Below, piece by piece: positions 9,159-19,540 of a stretch of 64,000 nt of DNA. A model generated the notes under the pieces. It was not told the DNA's origin. It saw only the letters and a list, made by a program, of their open reading frames with translations, and searched no databases. Both the position numbers and the translations under genes were made by a program. Origin of the DNA: Providencia rettgeri (GTDB lineage Bacteria; Pseudomonadota; Gammaproteobacteria; Enterobacterales; Enterobacteriaceae). The stretch is taken from NCBI GenBank assembly GCA_900455085.1, contig UGTZ01000001.1, forward strand, positions 2,138,501-2,202,500, written 5' to 3'. Within the stretch, counting starts at the first letter, position 1; the number at the start of each line of letters is the position of its first letter.

Positions 9159-10625
9159 ATGTTACGCATTAAAAAAGAAGCTCTAACTTTCGACGATGTT
9201 TTACTCGTCCCTGCACACTCAACTGTATTGCCAAATACGGCAGACCTCTCTACTCAACTGACTGCAAAAATCCGCCTGAACATTCCTATGCTCTCTGCAG
9301 CGATGGATACCGTCACCGAATCTGATCTGGCTATCGCACTTGCTCAAGAAGGTGGTATTGGCTTCATTCATAAAAATATGTCTATTGAGCGCCAAGCTGA
9401 AGAAGTTCGTCGCGTGAAAAAACATGAAAGTGGTGTGGTTACTGATCCTGTCACCGTAACACCTGATACCACCATTCGTGAAGTCCAAGAGATGGCTGAG
9501 CGCAATGGCTTTGCAGGTTATCCTGTCGTGGCAAACGATAACTCATTAGTTGGTATTATTACAGGCCGTGATGTTCGTTTCGTCACAGACTTAGACCAAC
9601 CTGTTACTGCGGTGATGACGCCAAAAGAACGTTTAGTCACCGTGAAAGAAGGCGAAGCACGCGAAATCGTATTACAAAAAATGCACGAAAAACGCGTAGA
9701 AAAAGCCTTAGTCATTGACGATAATTTCCACCTGTTAGGCATGATCACCGTTAAAGACTTCCAAAAAGCTGAACGTAAACCAAACGCGTGTAAAGATGAA
9801 CAAGGCCGTTTACGTGTTGGTGCCGCAGTAGGTGCTGGTGGCGGTAATGAAGAGCGCGTTGATGCACTGGTCGCAGCAGGTGTTGACGTTTTACTTATCG
9901 ACTCATCACACGGGCACTCTGAAGGCGTTTTACAACGTATTCGTGAAACTCGTCAAAAATATCCTGACTTACAAATTATTGGTGGTAACGTCGCAACAGC
10001 TGAAGGGGCGAAAGCACTGGCTGATGCAGGTGTTAGTGCCGTTAAAGTCGGTATTGGCCCAGGTTCAATTTGTACGACTCGTATCGTAACAGGCGTGGGC
10101 GTACCGCAAATTACTGCTATCGCTGAAGCGGCAGAAGCCCTTGAAGGGACCGGTATTCCAGTTATCGCTGACGGTGGTATTCGTTTCTCTGGCGATATCT
10201 CTAAAGCTATCGCGGCAGGTGCTGCGTGTGTGATGGTAGGCTCAATGTTCGCAGGAACTGAAGAGTCTCCAGGAGAAACTATTTTATTCCAAGGCCGTAC
10301 TTACAAAGCATACCGTGGTATGGGCTCACTTGGTGCAATGTCTAAAGGCTCGTCAGACCGTTACTTCCAATCAGATAATGCGGCAGACAAATTAGTGCCA
10401 GAAGGTATTGAAGGCCGCGTAGCGTATAAAGGCCGATTAAAAGAAATCATTCATCAACAAATGGGTGGCTTACGCTCCTGTATGGGGCTGACAGGTTGTG
10501 GTACTATTGATGCATTGAGAACAAAAGCAGAATTTGTTCGTATCAGTGGAGCCGGTATCCAAGAAAGCCACGTCCATGATGTTACTATCACGAAAGAATC
10601 TCCAAACTATCGTTTGGGGCAATAA
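9159..10625 (+). CDS. guaB: Inosine-5'-monophosphate dehydrogenase
   Basis: This 488-residue enzyme oxidises IMP to XMP with NAD+, the first committed step of GMP synthesis. The TIM barrel carries the catalytic Cys in [15 protein letters not shown], with the phosphate-binding [17 protein letters not shown] and the flap region following. Two CBS domains (about residues 93-205, e.g. [17 protein letters not shown]) are inserted in the barrel. I use the ATG at 9159 ([18 protein letters not shown]), which matches the E. coli N-terminus and has a GGTGGGA ribosome site; a longer frame upstream is not part of the protein. guaA follows after an 85-bp gap. Confidence 0.98.
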   Translation: MLRIKKEALTFDDVLLVPAHSTVLPNTADLSTQLTAKIRLNIPMLSAAMDTVTESDLAIALAQEGGIGFIHKNMSIERQAEEVRRVKKHESGVVTDPVTVTPDTTIREVQEMAERNGFAGYPVVANDNSLVGIITGRDVRFVTDLDQPVTAVMTPKERLVTVKEGEAREIVLQKMHEKRVEKALVIDDNFHLLGMITVKDFQKAERKPNACKDEQGRLRVGAAVGAGGGNEERVDALVAAGVDVLLIDSSHGHSEGVLQRIRETRQKYPDLQIIGGNVATAEGAKALADAGVSAVKVGIGPGSICTTRIVTGVGVPQITAIAEAAEALEGTGIPVIADGGIRFSGDISKAIAAGAACVMVGSMFAGTEESPGETILFQGRTYKAYRGMGSLGAMSKGSSDRYFQSDNAADKLVPEGIEGRVAYKGRLKEIIHQQMGGLRSCMGLTGCGTIDALRTKAEFVRISGAGIQESHVHDVTITKESPNYRLGQ

Positions 10626-10710
10626 TCGATAAAATTTCTCAGGGTGGCGCATTCGTTCGATTGCGTCACCGATTCTTATTTTTGACTTGAATTTTTGGAA
10701 TTCTCCTCAA

Positions 10711-12288
10711 ATGACAACAAATATCCATAAACATCGCATTCTTATTCTTGATTTCGGCTCGCAATATACACAGCTGATCGCCCGTCGTATCCGTGAAATT
10801 GGCGTTTACTGTGAACTCTGGGCGTGGGACGTTACAGAAGAACAAATTCGAGAATTTAATCCAAACGGTATCATTCTTTCTGGTGGGCCAGAAAGTACGA
10901 CTGAATCAGATAGTCCACGTGCTCCTGATTACGTATTTAATGCAGGTGTTCCTGTATTAGGTATTTGTTATGGCATGCAAACCATGTCAATGCAACTGGG
11001 TGGCGCAGTTGAGGTCTCTGGTGAACGTGAGTTCGGTTATGCCAATGTTGAAATCACTGAGCAATGTGAATTATTCCGTGATATTCATGACTCTCTGAAC
11101 GAAGCTGGCAAGCCAGTACTTGATGTCTGGATGAGCCATGGTGATAAAGTTACCGCTATTCCTGCGGATTTTAAAACTATTGCCAGCACGCCAAGCTGCC
11201 CATATGCCATCATGGCAAATGAAGAGAAAAAATTCTATGGTGTTCAATTCCACCCAGAAGTGACTCACACTCACCAAGGCCTAAATATTTTAACGCGCTT
11301 TGTGAAAGATATTTGCCAATGTGAGGCACTGTGGACGCCAGCTGCAATTATTGAAGACACGGTAGCCCGTTTAAAAGAGCAAATTGGTGATGACCATGTA
11401 CTGCTCGCGCTATCGGGTGGTGTTGACTCATCGGTTACTGCGTTGCTATTAAACCGCGCAATTGGTAAACGTTTAACCTGTGTATTTGTTGATAACGGTT
11501 TATTACGTTTAAACGAAGCAGACCAAGTGATGGAAATGTTTGCAGGTAAATTTGACCTGAACATTATCCATGCTAAAGCAGAAGATCGCTTCTTAAATGC
11601 GTTAGCTGGGATCAGCGATCCAGAAGCTAAACGTAAGAAAATTGGTCATGTATTTATCGAAGTATTTGATGAAGAGTCATCTAAGCTGCCTAATATCAAA
11701 TGGTTGGCTCAAGGAACTATTTATCCAGACGTTATTGAGTCAGCGGCATCAGCAACTGGCAAAGCGCATGTTATTAAGTCTCACCATAACGTCGGTGGTC
11801 TGCCGGATGACATGAAACTTGGTTTGGTTGAGCCATTAAAAGAATTGTTTAAAGATGAAGTCCGTAAAATTGGTCTCGAGTTAGGCCTCCCGTACGACAT
11901 GCTGTATCGCCACCCATTCCCTGGCCCAGGTTTAGGGGTTCGCGTATTAGGTGAAGTGAAGAAAGAGTACTGTGACTTATTACGTCGCGCAGATGCTATC
12001 TTTATTGAAGAACTGCACAACGCGGATTTATATCATAAAGTTAGCCAAGCGTTTACCGTATTCTTACCTGTCCGCTCTGTTGGCGTCATGGGTGATGGCC
12101 GTAAATACGACTGGGTGGTTTCATTACGTGCAGTAGAAACTATCGACTTTATGACCGCGCATTGGGCGCACTTACCATATGATTTCCTAGGCCGAGTTTC
12201 AAACCGTATTATTAATGAGGTCGATGGCATTTCCCGTGTTGTTTATGATATCAGCGGTAAACCGCCTGCAACAATTGAGTGGGAATAA
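10711..12288 (+). CDS. guaA: GMP synthase (glutamine-hydrolysing)
   Basis: This 525-residue protein, the same length as in E. coli, aminates XMP to GMP using glutamine. The N-terminal class I glutamine amidotransferase domain carries Cys in [10 protein letters not shown] and the His-Glu pair in FHPEVTHT. The ATP-pyrophosphatase domain has the P-loop LSGGVDSSV, and the C-terminal dimerisation domain ends in PPATIEWE. I choose the ATG at 10711 ([16 protein letters not shown]) because it matches the family start; the frame extends to 10687 without homology. It follows guaB closely and completes the guaBA operon. Confidence 0.98.
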   Translation: MTTNIHKHRILILDFGSQYTQLIARRIREIGVYCELWAWDVTEEQIREFNPNGIILSGGPESTTESDSPRAPDYVFNAGVPVLGICYGMQTMSMQLGGAVEVSGEREFGYANVEITEQCELFRDIHDSLNEAGKPVLDVWMSHGDKVTAIPADFKTIASTPSCPYAIMANEEKKFYGVQFHPEVTHTHQGLNILTRFVKDICQCEALWTPAAIIEDTVARLKEQIGDDHVLLALSGGVDSSVTALLLNRAIGKRLTCVFVDNGLLRLNEADQVMEMFAGKFDLNIIHAKAEDRFLNALAGISDPEAKRKKIGHVFIEVFDEESSKLPNIKWLAQGTIYPDVIESAASATGKAHVIKSHHNVGGLPDDMKLGLVEPLKELFKDEVRKIGLELGLPYDMLYRHPFPGPGLGVRVLGEVKKEYCDLLRRADAIFIEELHNADLYHKVSQAFTVFLPVRSVGVMGDGRKYDWVVSLRAVETIDFMTAHWAHLPYDFLGRVSNRIINEVDGISRVVYDISGKPPATIEWE

Positions 12289-12332
12289 TATAGCTATTGT
12301 TGATAACAGTTTTTAGTTATCGATAAATCCAA

Positions 12333-12361
12333 AGGCATCAGTTAGTTACTGGTGCCTTTTT
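12333..12361 (+). terminator. Rho-independent terminator of guaBA
   Basis: 9-bp stem AGGCATCAG / CTGGTGCCT (one G-T pair), 7-nt loop, followed by five T. Confidence 0.85.
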
Positions 12362-12790
12362 GTTTTTTGGTGACGAGTAGGTCATTTTACTTTGGTTAAG
12401 TGATGATCACTTTATTGATTATATGCTTATAGGTGGAACTGGAATGAAAAAAGTAACAATGGTTATAATAGATGCTCTTAGATTTTTAGGTAACCTAAAA
12501 AGCACTTCAATAGAGTACTCGTAAATACTATATCTGTGCTTCAATGACGTCTATCGTAACGGTAATAAAATGGATATTAGGTCAATATATACTTATCGAT
12601 GAGGGATAATAAATATCACCTAAAGTGGTATTTTTGAAGCCATGCTGTAGCAATAATAAATTTTTACCTGATTACGAATTTTAAAACTTTTATAAAATGA
12701 TGAGAGATAATTTTAATGAGGGGAAAGTAGGGCTTACTGATATATTAAATTCAGTTAGATATTTAATGCATGATTGAGCAACAGGATTAT
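12362..12790. other. Gene-poor stretch with small ORFs and a palindrome, no supported gene
   Basis: No conserved protein is recognisable. It holds an odd perfect palindrome AAGTGAT-G-ATCACTT (12398-12412), a 26-codon ORF at 12444-12524 with a reasonable GGTGG site (MKKVTMVIIDAL...), a weak terminator-like hairpin AATATCAC / GTGGTATT with T-tract at 12612-12635, and another 26-codon ORF at 12697-12777. The arrangement operator-ORF-hairpin could be a small-protein gene or the remnant of a decayed gene; evidence for either is thin. Confidence 0.3.
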
Positions 12791-12830
12791 AAAGTAAAAG
12801 CAATCCGTCTATAACGGATGCTTTTACTTT
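12791..12830 (-). terminator. Terminator of the porin gene
   Basis: Long stem AAAGTAAAAGC..ATCCGT / ACGGATGCTTTTACTTT with one bulged base, 18 bp before the porin stop codon. Read on the minus strand the 3' arm is T-rich; it may also act in the plus direction. Confidence 0.75.
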
Positions 12831-12848
12831 ACGCTAGGGATAATAATT

Positions 12849-13943
12849 TTAGAATTGATACACTAACCCTAAGCCAAGCACATTATCGGTATTCACTTTG
12901 TAATGGTCAGTAAAATCATTATCGTTTAACAAGTTGATTTTATAATCGATAACAGCACTCAAATTTTTATTAAAGTCATAAGCTGAGCCGACAGCGATAT
13001 AATTCACTAATTCTTTATCCCCAAAGTTGCCTAAGTTTTTACCTTTGGAATAGTTATAGCCAATTGAGGGGGTTAGACCGAAGTCAAAAGAATATAAGGC
13101 AACCACTTCAAGATTCTGAGTTTTATTTGCTATTGACTCCATATCATCATTACCAAAACGGCTCATATTAAGTGTTTGGCCATACATGACGGCGAGATAG
13201 AGGTCTTCGTATTCAAATTTCCCTCCTACGTTCCATGCTTCGGCGCGTTTACCCGTTGCACTACTGGTTGTGGCATCTTTTTGTTTTGGTGTGCGGGAAG
13301 ATGAGGAGTAACCACCGCCAAGGGAAATACCATAACCTAACTCATAAGCAGTCGATAAGCCAAAACCATCGCCGTTATCGGTTAATTCATCTCCGGATGA
13401 TAGGTTTTTTTCACCATTTTTACCCTGATATTGTAGTGCGAAGCTTAAACCGTCAATGTAACCAAAAGCATTATTATTGCGATAAGTGAGTAAATTGCGG
13501 TTACGGCTTAGCATGTAATTATCTTCTTGATCCATCGTATCCGCTCCCCAGAGTGGTAATACGTCTGTCCAAGCATTGGTATCATAAATAACACCATAAT
13601 TGCGGCCATAATCAAGGGAGCCGTAATCTGCAAATTTTAAGCCTGCATAAGCTAAACGATTGCTATTTTCTTCGGTTGATTCCGATTGGTTAGTTTTTGT
13701 TTCCCATTCAAAACGCCCAAAGCCAATGAGCTGGTCGGTGATTTGCGAATCACCTTTTAGCCCTAGTCTGACACGTGAGTCGTCACCATCTTCGCCACTA
13801 CGGCTTTTGGCAATATGATGGCGGACATCAATTTGTCCGTATACATCAAGTTTATTACCATCTTTATTGTACATTTCAGCGGAGTTAGCAACATTGGCAG
13901 TAAGTAGTGTTGGAATAATGAGTGTGAGTAATTTGTACTTCAT
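12849..13943 (-). CDS. General outer-membrane porin (OmpC/OmpF family)
   Basis: This 364-residue protein has a signal peptide (ending [12 protein letters not shown]) and the enterobacterial porin opening [13 protein letters not shown]. Alternating barrel strands end in the C-terminal Phe (LGLGLVYQF) needed for BAM recognition. [28 protein letters not shown] corresponds to strand 5 and the constriction loop L3. It forms trimers for passive diffusion of small hydrophilic solutes. It is not adjacent to the usual ompF neighbours, so I do not assign ompF or ompC. A weak Fur-like sequence lies upstream. Confidence 0.9.
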   Translation of the reverse strand: MKYKLLTLIIPTLLTANVANSAEMYNKDGNKLDVYGQIDVRHHIAKSRSGEDGDDSRVRLGLKGDSQITDQLIGFGRFEWETKTNQSESTEENSNRLAYAGLKFADYGSLDYGRNYGVIYDTNAWTDVLPLWGADTMDQEDNYMLSRNRNLLTYRNNNAFGYIDGLSFALQYQGKNGEKNLSSGDELTDNGDGFGLSTAYELGYGISLGGGYSSSSRTPKQKDATTSSATGKRAEAWNVGGKFEYEDLYLAVMYGQTLNMSRFGNDDMESIANKTQNLEVVALYSFDFGLTPSIGYNYSKGKNLGNFGDKELVNYIAVGSAYDFNKNLSAVIDYKINLLNDNDFTDHYKVNTDNVLGLGLVYQF

Positions 13944-14309
13944 AACATAGCCTTATGGATTGAGTGATATTTAGTAAAAATTCCTAATTGATAGTTATTA
14001 TCATTTAAGCATGTTAATTCGCCAAATAAAAAGTGTAACAAAAGTAAATGTTAGTGAAATTATTGCCATAACCTATTAAATAATAAAAATAATTTGATTT
14101 ACGATGATTTCAACCAAATGTTTTATTTCTAAAAAAGAAAAATTAACTCGAAAAAGATATTTTGTCTTTTTATGCAAAAAAAGTGAATTATTACTTGTTA
14201 GGGGTATGAAGGTTGGTATTATTTAAAACCGATACATATTTTATCTATTTCCACCCAGAATTATAAAAATAATGTCTTGGTAAAAATCACTAGAGATAAG
14301 GAACAACAC
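13944..14309. promoter_or_regulatory. Divergent AT-rich promoter region between porin and racemase
   Basis: No gene is seen in these 366 bp. A partial Fur-like match (13 of 19, GATAGTTATTATCATT at 13990-14008) lies about 45 bp upstream of the porin start. The rest is AT-rich sequence that must hold the two divergent promoters; I cannot place -10/-35 elements with confidence. Confidence 0.35.
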
Positions 14310-15539
14310 GTGGCTTTTCGTTTGAAGTATCTGGCATTACTCCCTTTACTGGTTGCTGCAACAGCTTGTCAACAGCCAAACAATATCACAACACCGGTAG
14401 AAACATATGCGACACAAAACCAACCGGTGGTGGTTAATAACGCATGGATTGAAATATCTCGCAGCGCATTAGATTTTAATATTAAGAAAGTACAAAACCT
14501 ACTAGGAGATAAATCTTCGCTGTGTGCCGTTTTGAAAGGAGATGCATATGGGCATGACCTTTCTTTAGTTACACCAATAATGATTGAAAATAATGTGCAA
14601 TGCATTGGGGTAACAAATAATCAAGAGCTTAAGACCGTGAGAGATTTAGGTTTTAAAGGCCGATTAATGAGAGTGAGAAGTGCGACAGAGCAAGAAATGG
14701 CTCAGGCTACACAATATGAAACGGAAGAGTTAATCGGTAATTTAGAAATGGCGCAGCGCTTGAATGCGATTGCGAAAAAGCAGAATAAAGTGATTCCTAT
14801 TCATCTGGCACTGAACTCAGCCGGGATGTCGCGCAACGGTTTAGAGGTGAGTACACTTGCTGGCCTTAATGAAGCTAAGCTGATTTCACAATTACCTCAG
14901 TTAAAAATCGTCGGTATTATGTCTCATTACCCAGAAGAGGATGAAACTCAGATCCGTAAGGACCTCAAAAAATTCAAGAAAGAATCTCAACAAGTATTGA
15001 ATACGACAGGGCTAAAGCGTGAAGACATTACATTACATGTCGCGAATACTTATGCAACTATTACGGTACCTGAATCATGGTTGGATATGGTACGTGTCGG
15101 TGGCATTTTCTACGGCGATACCGTTGCGACAAATGACTATAAACGCGTGATGACACTGAAATCGAGCATTGCCTCTGTGAATCATTATCCAAAAGGAAAT
15201 ACGGTGGGTTATGATAGAACGTATACCTTGAAACGTGATTCTGTATTAGCAAATATCCCTGTAGGTTATGCGGATGGATATCGCCGTGTATTTAGCAATG
15301 CGGGACATGCATTAATTAATGGCCAAACAGTTCCTGTTTTAGGAAAAACATCAATGAATACAGTCATGGTTGATGTTACTGATTTAAAAAACGTTAGCCC
15401 AGGAGATGAAGTTGTATTTTTTGGTAAACAAGGTAATGCTGAAATTACTGCCGAAGAGGTTGAGGATATCAGTGGTGCATTATTTACCGAAATGTCAATT
15501 TTGTGGGGAGCGACCAATAAACGTATCTTAGTTGATTAA
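14310..15539 (+). CDS. bsr: Broad-spectrum periplasmic amino-acid racemase (Bsr type, alanine racemase fold)
   Basis: The 409-residue protein has the PLP alanine-racemase fold with the lysine in [11 protein letters not shown] and the C-terminal [12 protein letters not shown] and [13 protein letters not shown] blocks. Its closest recognised relative is Vibrio BsrV, which racemises many amino acids in the periplasm to make non-canonical D-amino acids that remodel peptidoglycan. Shared features are the N-terminal export signal, the [12 protein letters not shown] motif, [25 protein letters not shown] and a similar length. The signal ends LVAATAC, a plausible lipobox. The GTG at 14310 has an AGGA site and gives a normal signal; a TTG at 14277 is an alternative. 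It differs from the cytoplasmic catabolic racemase DadX at 53.5 kb. Confidence 0.88.
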   Translation: MAFRLKYLALLPLLVAATACQQPNNITTPVETYATQNQPVVVNNAWIEISRSALDFNIKKVQNLLGDKSSLCAVLKGDAYGHDLSLVTPIMIENNVQCIGVTNNQELKTVRDLGFKGRLMRVRSATEQEMAQATQYETEELIGNLEMAQRLNAIAKKQNKVIPIHLALNSAGMSRNGLEVSTLAGLNEAKLISQLPQLKIVGIMSHYPEEDETQIRKDLKKFKKESQQVLNTTGLKREDITLHVANTYATITVPESWLDMVRVGGIFYGDTVATNDYKRVMTLKSSIASVNHYPKGNTVGYDRTYTLKRDSVLANIPVGYADGYRRVFSNAGHALINGQTVPVLGKTSMNTVMVDVTDLKNVSPGDEVVFFGKQGNAEITAEEVEDISGALFTEMSILWGATNKRILVD

Positions 15540-15564
15540 GTTAATTTTTAATTCTGTGTATTTT

Positions 15565-15592
15565 AACCCGCAATAATCGCGGGTTTTTTTAT
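15565..15592 (+). terminator. Rho-independent terminator after the racemase
   Basis: AACCCGC / GCGGGTT stem with a 7-nt loop and a T7 tail. Confidence 0.9.
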
Positions 15593-15758
15593 CCTGAAAG
15601 TTTTTTAGGATATTATCTAATATATTGCAATATGTTGATAAAATGCTGTTTAGGTGAATGACTATCGAAACTTTTAAATTGATATGTTAGCTTGGTTGAA
15701 TCTTTCCTGAGCAGGTAGGCTCGGAAGCCAAGTAGAAAAAATAGAAGGATATCATTTT

Positions 15759-16496
15759 ATGTATCAAGTTGATTTACATGCGCATACTATTGCCAGCACC
15801 CATGCTTATAGTACAGTTAATGAATATTTCGCTGAGGCCGCAAGCCGTGGTGTCAAACTATTTGCGATTACCGACCACGGGCCTGAAATGCAAGATGCTC
15901 CACATGAGTGGCATTTTGGTAATATGCCTATCTTGCCGAGAATTGTTGATGGTGTTGGTTTATTGTACGGTATTGAAGCAAATATAAAGAACAAGTTGGG
16001 TGAGACAGACTGCAATGAAAAGATCGCTCGTCATTTAGATATTATTTTAGCTGGTTTTCATGAACCGGTTCTTGAGCCCCAAAGTTTAGCTGATAATACA
16101 GAAGCTATGATTGCCACGATCCGTAGTGGTAAAGTGCAAATAATTACCCATCCAGGCAACCCTAAATATCCTATTGATATCAAAGCAGTAGCGCAAGCCG
16201 CGAAAGAGTGTAATGTTGCTTTGGAAATGAATAACTCTTCATTCCTACATTCAAGAGCGGGTAGTCAACAGAATTGCTTAGAAATAGCTAAGGCAGTTAA
16301 AGAAACTGGCGGGTGGGTTGCATTAGGTTCAGACTCACATTTTGCCGGGTATCTCGGCCGTTTTGATCGCGTAGTTGAAATGTTGGAATCAATTAGTTTT
16401 CCACAATCACAAATTTTAAATGTTTCTCCACGTCGTGTATTGGACTTTTTAGAGTCCCATGGGCGTAAGCCTATTGCCGAATTAGCTGATTTTTAG
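15759..16496 (+). CDS. ycdX: PHP-domain phosphatase YcdX
   Basis: This 245-residue protein matches E. coli YcdX in length and order. The PHP metal-binding motifs are visible: [10 protein letters not shown] at the N-terminus, [22 protein letters not shown]-equivalent [12 protein letters not shown], and [11 protein letters not shown] near the C-terminus. The family uses a trinuclear zinc site to hydrolyse phosphomonoesters; in E. coli YcdX is linked to swarming. It is a single-gene unit with an AAGGA ribosome site and a terminator downstream. Confidence 0.92.
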   Translation: MYQVDLHAHTIASTHAYSTVNEYFAEAASRGVKLFAITDHGPEMQDAPHEWHFGNMPILPRIVDGVGLLYGIEANIKNKLGETDCNEKIARHLDIILAGFHEPVLEPQSLADNTEAMIATIRSGKVQIITHPGNPKYPIDIKAVAQAAKECNVALEMNNSSFLHSRAGSQQNCLEIAKAVKETGGWVALGSDSHFAGYLGRFDRVVEMLESISFPQSQILNVSPRRVLDFLESHGRKPIAELADF

Positions 16497-16560
16497 TTGT
16501 TATTCAAAACTGCATTCACAAATACAGTTAGCCTAAAATACAGTCAATATTAAATAGAAT

Positions 16561-16590
16561 AAAGCCACAGAATAGCTTAGTGGCTTTTAA
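16561..16590. terminator. Terminator between convergent ycdX and the GNAT gene
   Basis: Stem AAAGCCAC / GTGGCTTT followed by T-rich sequence; its symmetry allows use from both sides. Confidence 0.7.
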
Positions 16591-16608
16591 CTCCAATTAA
16601 ATTGAAAG

Positions 16609-17082
16609 TTATATTTCAATTTCCATTTGAACACAATCTAACTCGACTTGTGCGAGACAAGAGTAGTAGCTAGCATGTTTAATCGAAGTAAAACCATGTT
16701 TCTGATAAAAGCGTTCAGCATTTGGTGATGAATCTAATACCAATTTTTTAATATTTCGCTTTTTGGCTTCAGCTTTAATGGCATCTAATATTAAGCTAGC
16801 AGCTCCACAGCCAGTGTATTGTGGTAAGGTAAATATGGCATCAACACTGTTAGCCTCTAAATTAAGATAACCAGTTGCAACGGGCTCATCATTTTTATTT
16901 ACCGCGACAAAGAATGGGTTATTCCTCACAATGTGTATATAACTTACCGGCATTTCATCAGGGGTCCAGGCACGGATCGTTTTTGCATCAAAACTCGTTG
17001 TGCAACCATGGCGAATGGCTTGGTTACGTATAGACCAAAGAAGTTCGGCTTCATCGGGGGTTGCTAACCTAATTTTTATCAT
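16609..17082 (-). CDS. GNAT-family N-acetyltransferase
   Basis: This 157-residue protein has the single GNAT fold: N-terminal IRLATPDEAELLWSIRN, the acetyl-CoA binding region around LPQYTGCGAASLILDAIKAEA, and the closing AERFYQKHGFTSI motif. It resembles YafP-type acetyltransferases of unknown substrate. It is alone and convergent with ycdX. Cys, Tyr and Ser richness near the C-terminus (ASYYSCLAQVELDC) is unusual but not diagnostic. The substrate could be a small molecule, tRNA-linked compound or protein; the sequence does not decide. Confidence 0.85.
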   Translation of the reverse strand: MIKIRLATPDEAELLWSIRNQAIRHGCTTSFDAKTIRAWTPDEMPVSYIHIVRNNPFFVAVNKNDEPVATGYLNLEANSVDAIFTLPQYTGCGAASLILDAIKAEAKKRNIKKLVLDSSPNAERFYQKHGFTSIKHASYYSCLAQVELDCVQMEIEI

Positions 17083-17212
17083 GAGACACCCGCTAATGTT
17101 TTTTTATTACTTTTATAGAACAAAAAATACAGTTAAAAAGCAAGATATATAACAGAAAGAAAACTAATTTGAATATGGTATACTCCCCTTTATTTTTAAA
17201 TCAGTGACTGCT

Positions 17213-18037
17213 ATGAATTATCAATGTCCTCTCTGTTTTACACCACTAAATCTTGCTAATAACAGTTATCGTTGTGCAGAAAATCATCAGTTCGATTGTG
17301 CAAAAGAAGGCTATGTTAACTTGTTACCTGTACAGCATAAACGTTCTAAAGACCCCGGTGATAATGCTGAAATGATGCAAGCGCGTAGGCAATTTCTTGA
17401 TGCAGGGCATTACCACCCTATGCGTGGAAAGGTGGCAGAAAAACTTATTCAGTTTATTCCATCATCTTGTGCTAGCCTGCTGGATATTGGGTGCGGAGAA
17501 GGGTATTACACAGACTATTTTTCACGAGAACTTGCAAAACATTTTGAAAAATATACAGTTTTAGGCCTAGATGTTTCGAAGGCTGCGATTCGTTATGCGG
17601 CGAAACGCTATAAATCCGTTCGTTTTTGCGTTGGTACAAGTCATCGCTTGCCATTTTCTGATAACAGCTTGGGGGGAATTGTACGAATTTACGCACCCTG
17701 CAAGGCACAAGAATTAAGTCGTGTATTAGTTTCTAAAGGTATGTTAATAACCGTTACGCCTGCGGCGGAACATCTGCAAGAATTAAAAGCGTTAATCTAC
17801 GATGAGGTTAAGTTACACCCAGCGAAAGATGAAGATCTGCCAAATTTTTCGTTAATAGATAGTTGCCAACTAAATTATAAGATGGCGCTGACTGGGCAAG
17901 AAGCTTATGAATTATTGATGATGACACCATTTGCTTGGCGTGCATCAGAACAGGTTAAAGAGGATTTACAGAAAGCAGAGGTGAAAGAATATACGGCTGA
18001 TTTTTTAATTCGTGTTTATCAATCTAATGCAGAGTAG
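17213..18037 (+). CDS. rlmA: 23S rRNA (guanine(745)-N(1))-methyltransferase
   Basis: The 274-residue protein carries the N-terminal zinc ribbon (CPLC, then CAENHQFDC) that recognises the rRNA hairpin. KEGYVNLLPVQHKRSKDPGD is highly characteristic of RlmA. The SAM-binding motif LLDIGCGEGYYTDYF begins the Rossmann methyltransferase domain, and RIYAPCKAQELSRV and MTPFAWRAS follow. It methylates G745 of 23S rRNA. The ATG at 17213 matches the family start, whereas an in-frame GTG at 17204 would add three residues. It is convergent with mntP, as in E. coli. Confidence 0.96.
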   Translation: MNYQCPLCFTPLNLANNSYRCAENHQFDCAKEGYVNLLPVQHKRSKDPGDNAEMMQARRQFLDAGHYHPMRGKVAEKLIQFIPSSCASLLDIGCGEGYYTDYFSRELAKHFEKYTVLGLDVSKAAIRYAAKRYKSVRFCVGTSHRLPFSDNSLGGIVRIYAPCKAQELSRVLVSKGMLITVTPAAEHLQELKALIYDEVKLHPAKDEDLPNFSLIDSCQLNYKMALTGQEAYELLMMTPFAWRASEQVKEDLQKAEVKEYTADFLIRVYQSNAE

Positions 18038-18043
18038 AGCTAT

Positions 18044-18066
18044 TGCCCCCATATAGGGGGCACAAA
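18044..18066. terminator. Bidirectional terminator between rlmA and mntP
   Basis: Stem TGCCCCC / GGGGGCA with a 5-nt loop in the 31-bp gap between two convergent genes. Confidence 0.65.
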
Positions 18067-18068
18067 AA

Positions 18069-18650
18069 TTAATGGGCATACATAAATAATTCAAGGTGCT
18101 CAAATAAGATATTAAAACCAATACCTATTAGTACCAATCCACCGATAATTTCTGCTTTTTTTCCGAGTAATGGGCCTACATAACGGCCAATCATCATACC
18201 GATAGTGGCCATGATAATTGTCATTAAGCCAATAGTCATTGCAGTATGAACGATATCTACTTGTAAGAATGCTAAGCCTAAGCCGATGGCCATCGCATCA
18301 AGGCTGGTGGCTATTGCAGAAAAAATCAGGCTTGTTGAGCTATGACTAGAAGGTTTAGAACAGCATTCTTCATCTTTTGTTTTAATGCTCTGCCAGATCA
18401 TCCTAGCACCTAAAACAAATAATAAACCAAATGCAATCCAATGATCCCAGCGGATAACATATTGGCTGGCTAAAATACCGATGCCCCAACCAATAATGGG
18501 TGTAATGGCTTCAATAAAACCAAAGATAAAACCAGTACGGAGAATTTCTCTAAAGCGGGGTTTATGAAGCACTGCACCTTTACAAATAGCAACGGCGAAG
18601 GCGTCCATTGACAGGGCAAGGGCTAAGATAAGGGTAGCATAGAAACTCAT
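18069..18650 (-). CDS. mntP: Manganese efflux pump MntP
   Basis: This 193-residue protein has six hydrophobic segments in two repeats. Conserved Asp residues appear in [16 protein letters not shown] (N-terminal repeat) and [16 protein letters not shown] (second repeat), the hallmark of the MntP family. It exports Mn2+ and protects against manganese excess. The start at 18650 (MSFYATLIL) follows a GAGG site and matches E. coli MntP; the open frame upstream lies in the riboswitch leader. A Mn riboswitch is recognisable upstream, so the gene is probably switched on by Mn2+. Confidence 0.95.
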   Translation of the reverse strand: MSFYATLILALALSMDAFAVAICKGAVLHKPRFREILRTGFIFGFIEAITPIIGWGIGILASQYVIRWDHWIAFGLLFVLGARMIWQSIKTKDEECCSKPSSHSSTSLIFSAIATSLDAMAIGLGLAFLQVDIVHTAMTIGLMTIIMATIGMMIGRYVGPLLGKKAEIIGGLVLIGIGFNILFEHLELFMYAH

Positions 18651-18699
18651 AACAGAACCTCGGTTGGGTGATTCCATATACACATAAATTACCCCCAAC

Positions 18700-18832
18700 C
18701 AAAAGGCTTATTTATGTGTCTATGGTCTTGCCAACCGAATTTTGGTGTCCGCACCACGTTTGAAACCAAACGAGTATGTTGATACGGACTTTCTGGTATT
18801 ATATATGAAACCAGAACAGGCTACTCCCCAAT
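18700..18832 (-). ncRNA. yybP-ykoY family manganese riboswitch in the mntP leader
   Basis: Read on the minus strand the leader starts with GGGGAGTAGCC (18829-18819), the hallmark of the yybP-ykoY element. It contains a hairpin CTGGTTTC..AATACCAG, a second arm, and a TTGGCAAGACCATA block (18735-18722) like that of the E. coli mntP leader. The class senses Mn2+ and activates Mn export genes, and its place directly before mntP is exactly what is known in E. coli. Boundaries are approximate. Confidence 0.85.
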
Positions 18833-18992
18833 GACGTGGAAAGAAAGATACCATAATTTATATTAAAGGCAACACTTAATTAATTGTGGATATTAAACGG
18901 TAGTGAGAATTATTATCAACAAGGTTATTAGCAAAAACAAGGTTAATTAAATTAATAATTAACCTTGTTTTTAGTGACAATATAAAATCTAT

Positions 18993-19451
18993 TTACTTAT
19001 GATTAATAAGGAATTCATAAATTCGTTGTAAATCATCAAGATGTGAAACTTGGATGTTAATTTTCTTTTTTTCTAAACCTATTATTAATATACCGTCTTC
19101 GGATAAATTCATTGTTTTTATTCTGTCATATAATATAAAGGCATTGGCAAAATAAAAACCAGTTTGTTTAAAGAATAGCTTTGGTGTTCTTATAAATGCC
19201 AAATAAATTGACATGAAAATAGTAATCAATAATAAGTAAGTGGTTAATAAATTACCATGGCGTACAATATTTGTATAAATAACGATACAAATTAGAACAA
19301 TAAAAATAATAGCATCTGCTCGATGTTTTCTTTTTAGATTAATTTTTAATAAGGTTTTACCCTTTAACAAATGCTGAATGAATTCATCATAAATCGCATA
19401 AACAAGCATGATCAAAATGATTATAGCAAGAATGGCATCATTGAAGGTCAT
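18993..19451 (-). CDS. yobD: UPF0266 inner-membrane protein YobD
   Basis: The 152-residue protein has three predicted membrane segments (about 5-22, 48-66 and 70-88) and the family C-terminus MNLSEDGILIIGLEKKKI...DDLQRIYEFLINHK, matching E. coli YobD (152 aa). It lies downstream of manXYZ and upstream of mntP, the E. coli order. A terminator separates it from manZ, so expression from its own promoter or by readthrough is likely. The function is unknown. Confidence 0.92.
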   Translation of the reverse strand: MTFNDAILAIIILIMLVYAIYDEFIQHLLKGKTLLKINLKRKHRADAIIFIVLICIVIYTNIVRHGNLLTTYLLLITIFMSIYLAFIRTPKLFFKQTGFYFANAFILYDRIKTMNLSEDGILIIGLEKKKINIQVSHLDDLQRIYEFLINHK

Positions 19452-19495
19452 TTGTGAGCCCTTGGATAAGTAAACATAATGCAGAGCTTAAAATT

Positions 19496-19520
19496 AAAAA
19501 AGGGAGGCTGCAACCTCCCA
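19496..19520 (-). terminator. Terminator of manXYZ
   Basis: Minus-strand stem GGGAGG / CCTCCC with a 6-nt loop followed by six T, 21 bp after manZ. Confidence 0.85.
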
Positions 19521-19540
19521 ATTCAAATAATGATGGAAAA

